Of a stretch of 10,517 bases of DNA, positions 8,345-10,517 are shown one piece after another. Source of the stretch: Bacteroidota bacterium (lineage in GTDB: Bacteria > Bacteroidota > Bacteroidia > Bacteroidales > 4484-276). How positions within the stretch are numbered: the stretch's first letter is position 1; each line of letters starts with the position of its first letter. A model generated the notes under the pieces. It was given only the letters and a program-made list of their open reading frames with translations. It searched no databases and was not told the DNA's origin. Made by a program: the position numbers and the translations under genes. Where the stretch lies: NCBI GenBank assembly GCA_013203545.1, contig JABMQA010000469.1, forward strand, positions 1 through 10,517, in the 5' to 3' direction.

Positions 8345-8352
8345 CAAATTTA
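8345..8352 (-). promoter_or_regulatory. possible Bacteroidota -7 box for the PKD-C25 pair
   Basis: The minus strand reads TAAATTTG, a full match to TAnnTTTG, 28 bases before the ATG of the PKD gene and just after the stop of the truncated C25 copy. It could give the downstream pair its own promoter. The -33 TTTG element is not clear at the expected spacing, and the gap is A/T-rich, so chance is a real alternative. Confidence 0.35.
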
Positions 8353-8364
8353 AGCATAGTTTTT

Positions 8365-9570
8365 TTAAATCAGTAATTTATGCACCACATTTTGCACCTG
8401 TGTTACAGTATCTACGCTGCAGCGGCCTATCATCAGGTCGGGGTAAACATCGTCTTCATCAGGGTAAACCTGGGTGAAATAGACATCGTAGCCTTCGGAA
8501 TAGGTGGGGATGCCAGGGCTTCCATCTTGTAATTCAACATCTCCAAATAAATTTACGTAGGCCAATTTGCCATCGTAAGTATGATATGCAGTTCCATTTT
8601 CATAAGTGTTTTTTAGTAGTTCCTTTATTTTTTCATGTAATTCAGAATATAGTGAATCTGGAATAGCAGAATATATTGAACTTGTTTTAGTCATTACTAC
8701 ATTGAATCCATTAAAATCAGCTCTGTGCTGTGCTAGTGATTCAATTTTATTCTTTATAACGGTGTTTGTATAGAAACTACTTGGAACAATTATTAAGTAA
8801 TCACAACTATCCTCAACATAATCGTTTGGAAATGAAGTTGCCCATTTTATTGAACCTGTTTCTTCCAAGCCTGCTCCACAACTAACTGATGCGTTTAATC
8901 CGCTTGAATTATAATTAATAAGGGCATTTCCAACAACCTCATTAAATATCCCAACATCTTTTCTAATGGAACCAGAAGCATTGTGAAATGTAAGTGCTAT
9001 CTTTACTTTTGAATAGGCCAGGATTTCTTTATCCACCGGATTAAATTGTACAGGGTAAAACAATACACGTACAACATTTTGGTCGCGTATCGCACCTTTA
9101 TCCATGGCTTCAGCAATCGCTCCGGGAAACCAGTCATCTGTATTGTAGGCTGTAGTATCATAAGAAAATTGTTCTACAAGTGTAATTTCTCCACCAGTTA
9201 AGGTGTCATGCACTAATTCAGGAGCCGGATAAATATTAACATCACTTATCCTTATTGAATCCAAAAGCGATGTGTTTATGATTACACTATCACATGATGG
9301 AATCGCCACGAGGTAGGATAATACTGGAACTTCCGGAAACCCAATAGAATCCATTCTGAAGTGATTCAAAATCTCAATCCTGTTAAATGAGTCAATTTCG
9401 GTTGAGTACATGCCTGGTACATTAATCTCAAATTCTACAATTGTATCGTTTGAGGTTGATAAAGTAAGATTTGGGCTGGTGCTTTCGCTTGCTGAAAATT
9501 CAACCCAATCTTGTGAATAGGAGAAAATGCTTACAAACATGAATGCTGTGATAATTGTAATTGTTTTCAT
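8365..9570 (-). CDS. truncated C25 peptidase paralogue (signal peptide, propeptide and first part of the catalytic domain only)
   Basis: A 401-residue protein that aligns almost without gaps to residues 1-400 of the large protease at 2464-6921. Shared blocks include SNDTIVEF, IYPAPELV, the GIFNEVVGN region at 207-215 and VYPDLMIGR at 375-383. It has its own signal peptide (1-19). It stops at VVHKLLI, where the longer copy continues HKILHYKPD, and it therefore lacks the catalytic His and Cys, all later domains and a T9SS sorting domain. It cannot be an active protease or be sorted by the T9SS; if made, it would probably end in the periplasm. No remnant of the missing part lies in the 48 bases before the next gene. 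It starts 12 bases after the upstream PKD gene. The likeliest reading is a degenerate duplicate. A retained propeptide-like inhibitor role is possible but unsupported. Confidence 0.85.
   Translation of the reverse strand: MKTITIITAFMFVSIFSYSQDWVEFSASESTSPNLTLSTSNDTIVEFEINVPGMYSTEIDSFNRIEILNHFRMDSIGFPEVPVLSYLVAIPSCDSVIINTSLLDSIRISDVNIYPAPELVHDTLTGGEITLVEQFSYDTTAYNTDDWFPGAIAEAMDKGAIRDQNVVRVLFYPVQFNPVDKEILAYSKVKIALTFHNASGSIRKDVGIFNEVVGNALINYNSSGLNASVSCGAGLEETGSIKWATSFPNDYVEDSCDYLIIVPSSFYTNTVIKNKIESLAQHRADFNGFNVVMTKTSSIYSAIPDSLYSELHEKIKELLKNTYENGTAYHTYDGKLAYVNLFGDVELQDGSPGIPTYSEGYDVYFTQVYPDEDDVYPDLMIGRCSVDTVTQVQNVVHKLLI
8410..8513. repeat. near-identical patch shared with the large C25 gene, copy B
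   Basis: The partner of 5761-5864 within the truncated C25 gene. It lies 45 bases from that gene's stop codon. It is about 52% G+C, with neighbouring sequence near 35% from about 8520 on. Confidence 0.8.
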
Positions 9571-9582
9571 AGTTTTTTCATT

Positions 9583-10497
9583 TTATTTGTTTATCAATAT
9601 CTTTTTTGTAATCGTATTTTCTGGTGATTTAACTTTCAGCAAATAAACTCCTGAAGGAATGTCAATAACAGATAACTCAATTGAGGTATTATGTGAAGTT
9701 GAACTATTGTAAGCTTTAACCAATCTACCGGACAAATCGAGAAGTTGTATTTCGGTGGTTTCGAAGGATAGCTGAATATTTAACACGTTTTTTGCCGGAA
9801 CCGGAAAGGTTATAAACTTTGAATTTTTTACACTAGGAGCATCAATACCAGTGATATTATCCACATGAATATAGTCATGCCTGATTCCGTAATCCTCAAT
9901 TACTTCGCCTGTTATAGTGAGTTTTACAGTATAATATCCTGTATCCTGATAAATATGTATCGGGTTTTTTTCGTATGAATCAATGATTCCATCGTTGTCA
10001 AAATCCCATTCCCATGTTTCCGCATCATTTGATAGATCACTGAACTTAACAGTGTCTCCAGGCTCAACAAGTGTATCTTCTGCTATGAAGTTTGCATAAA
10101 TAGGGTCGGGGCCAAGGGCAACAGGGTGATAAACGTTAAAGGATTCTCCGTAATCGAGGCTGTGGTAAATATAAACATGCCGCCGTTGCCCCATCATTTG
10201 TAAATATTCAACTAATAAATATAGCTCTCCATCTTGTTTACCCCCTGTTACTCCTTCAATTGGGATATTTGGACATGTTAAAATATTTTTCAAAAACCAA
10301 CTTTCGCCAAAATCATCTGAAAAATACACTTCTTTTAAATTTGTATTACATAAAAATAATGAACCAGCAATATTCCCTCTGCTTATGAAAACTTCATTAC
10401 TCCAGTGAAAGTTGAACTTATGCTTTACTTCAAGGTCATTAAAATTATTATATGAAATGAAAAAAAATAAAGTGTCATTTATTTCATAGGGATAGTT
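9583..10497 (-). CDS. secreted Asp-box/PKD protein with T9SS sorting domain, partial and probably frameshifted
   Basis: The 304 visible codons lack a start and signal peptide because the frame runs into TGA at 10498-10500, close to the window edge. The whole stretch aligns to residues of about 160-462 of the PKD protein at 6928-8316 (for example VFISRGN versus ITYISRGS), so the homology begins before any possible start. A GTG at 10327-10329 is an unlikely start because homologous sequence lies upstream of it. Numbering from that GTG: Asp-box-like motifs at 3-10 (FSDDFGES) and 56-63 (HSLDYGES), PKD domain at about 85-157 with WDFDNDG at 108-114, and T9SS sorting domain at about 171-248 (FPVPAKN, GVYLLKV, KKILINK). 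It is followed after 12 bases by the truncated C25 gene. Role unknown; the family suggests surface binding. Confidence 0.75.
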   Translation of the reverse strand, partial: NYPYEINDTLFFFISYNNFNDLEVKHKFNFHWSNEVFISRGNIAGSLFLCNTNLKEVYFSDDFGESWFLKNILTCPNIPIEGVTGGKQDGELYLLVEYLQMMGQRRHVYIYHSLDYGESFNVYHPVALGPDPIYANFIAEDTLVEPGDTVKFSDLSNDAETWEWDFDNDGIIDSYEKNPIHIYQDTGYYTVKLTITGEVIEDYGIRHDYIHVDNITGIDAPSVKNSKFITFPVPAKNVLNIQLSFETTEIQLLDLSGRLVKAYNSSTSHNTSIELSVIDIPSGVYLLKVKSPENTITKKILINK

Positions 10498-10517
10498 TCA
10501 AAATAACTTCCCCAAAA

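Noticed and set aside
1..10517. Defence system, prophage, CRISPR array or insertion sequence
   Set aside because: I found no regularly spaced direct repeats, transposase, integrase, nuclease or helicase motifs on either strand. The accessory content is secreted protease and adhesin-like genes.

Overview
The window looks like chromosomal DNA from a member of the Bacteroidota, probably a Bacteroidales or Marinilabiliales-type organism, though the sequence does not fix the order. The grounds are several secreted proteins ending in type IX secretion system (T9SS) sorting domains, a gingipain-like C25 protease, a short epoxyqueuosine reductase typical of the phylum, and TAnnTTFG-class promoter boxes (consensus TAnnTTTG) with no clear Shine-Dalgarno sites. 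All convincing genes lie on the minus strand, so transcription runs from the right edge to the left edge.

Right part (about 1984-10517): an accessory block of secreted proteins built as two tandem copies of a two-gene unit. Each unit is an Asp-box/PKD protein with a T9SS tail followed closely by a C25 peptidase. The upstream unit is decayed: its PKD gene (9583-10497) has an in-frame stop near the window edge that a one-base deletion would explain, and its C25 gene (8365-9570) ends after 401 codons, before the catalytic residues. The downstream unit has an intact PKD gene (6928-8316) and a 1485-codon C25 gene (2464-6921) with signal peptide, propeptide, catalytic domain with His and Cys present, CARDB-like domain, FG-GAP-like repeats, a right-handed beta-helix and a TPR-like end. 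A TAA at 2464-2466 cuts that gene from 159 further in-frame codons (1984-2463) that encode its T9SS sorting domain. As read, the protease would lose its anchoring and export signal.

Left part (about 1-1900): a housekeeping two-gene operon, a SpoU/TrmH-type RNA 2'-O-methyltransferase (1232-1735) overlapping by ATGA the gene for epoxyqueuosine reductase queG (291-1235). Both act on RNA modification, queG on the wobble base of tRNA. Two related palindromic AT-rich repeats (44-110 and 1826-1900) flank this operon. A possible tail of a GxxExxY-family gene (123-200) lies next to the left repeat.

Base composition is strongly mosaic. Sampled lines from 1 to about 3600 run near 46-55% G+C, and most of 3600-10517 runs near 28-38%. 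An exception is a richer patch shared by the two C25 genes (5761-5864 and 8410-8513, 99 of 104 bases identical). That patch sits beside the point where the truncated copy ends and suggests recombination or gene conversion between paralogues. I see no tRNA, rRNA, CRISPR array, transposase or integrase.
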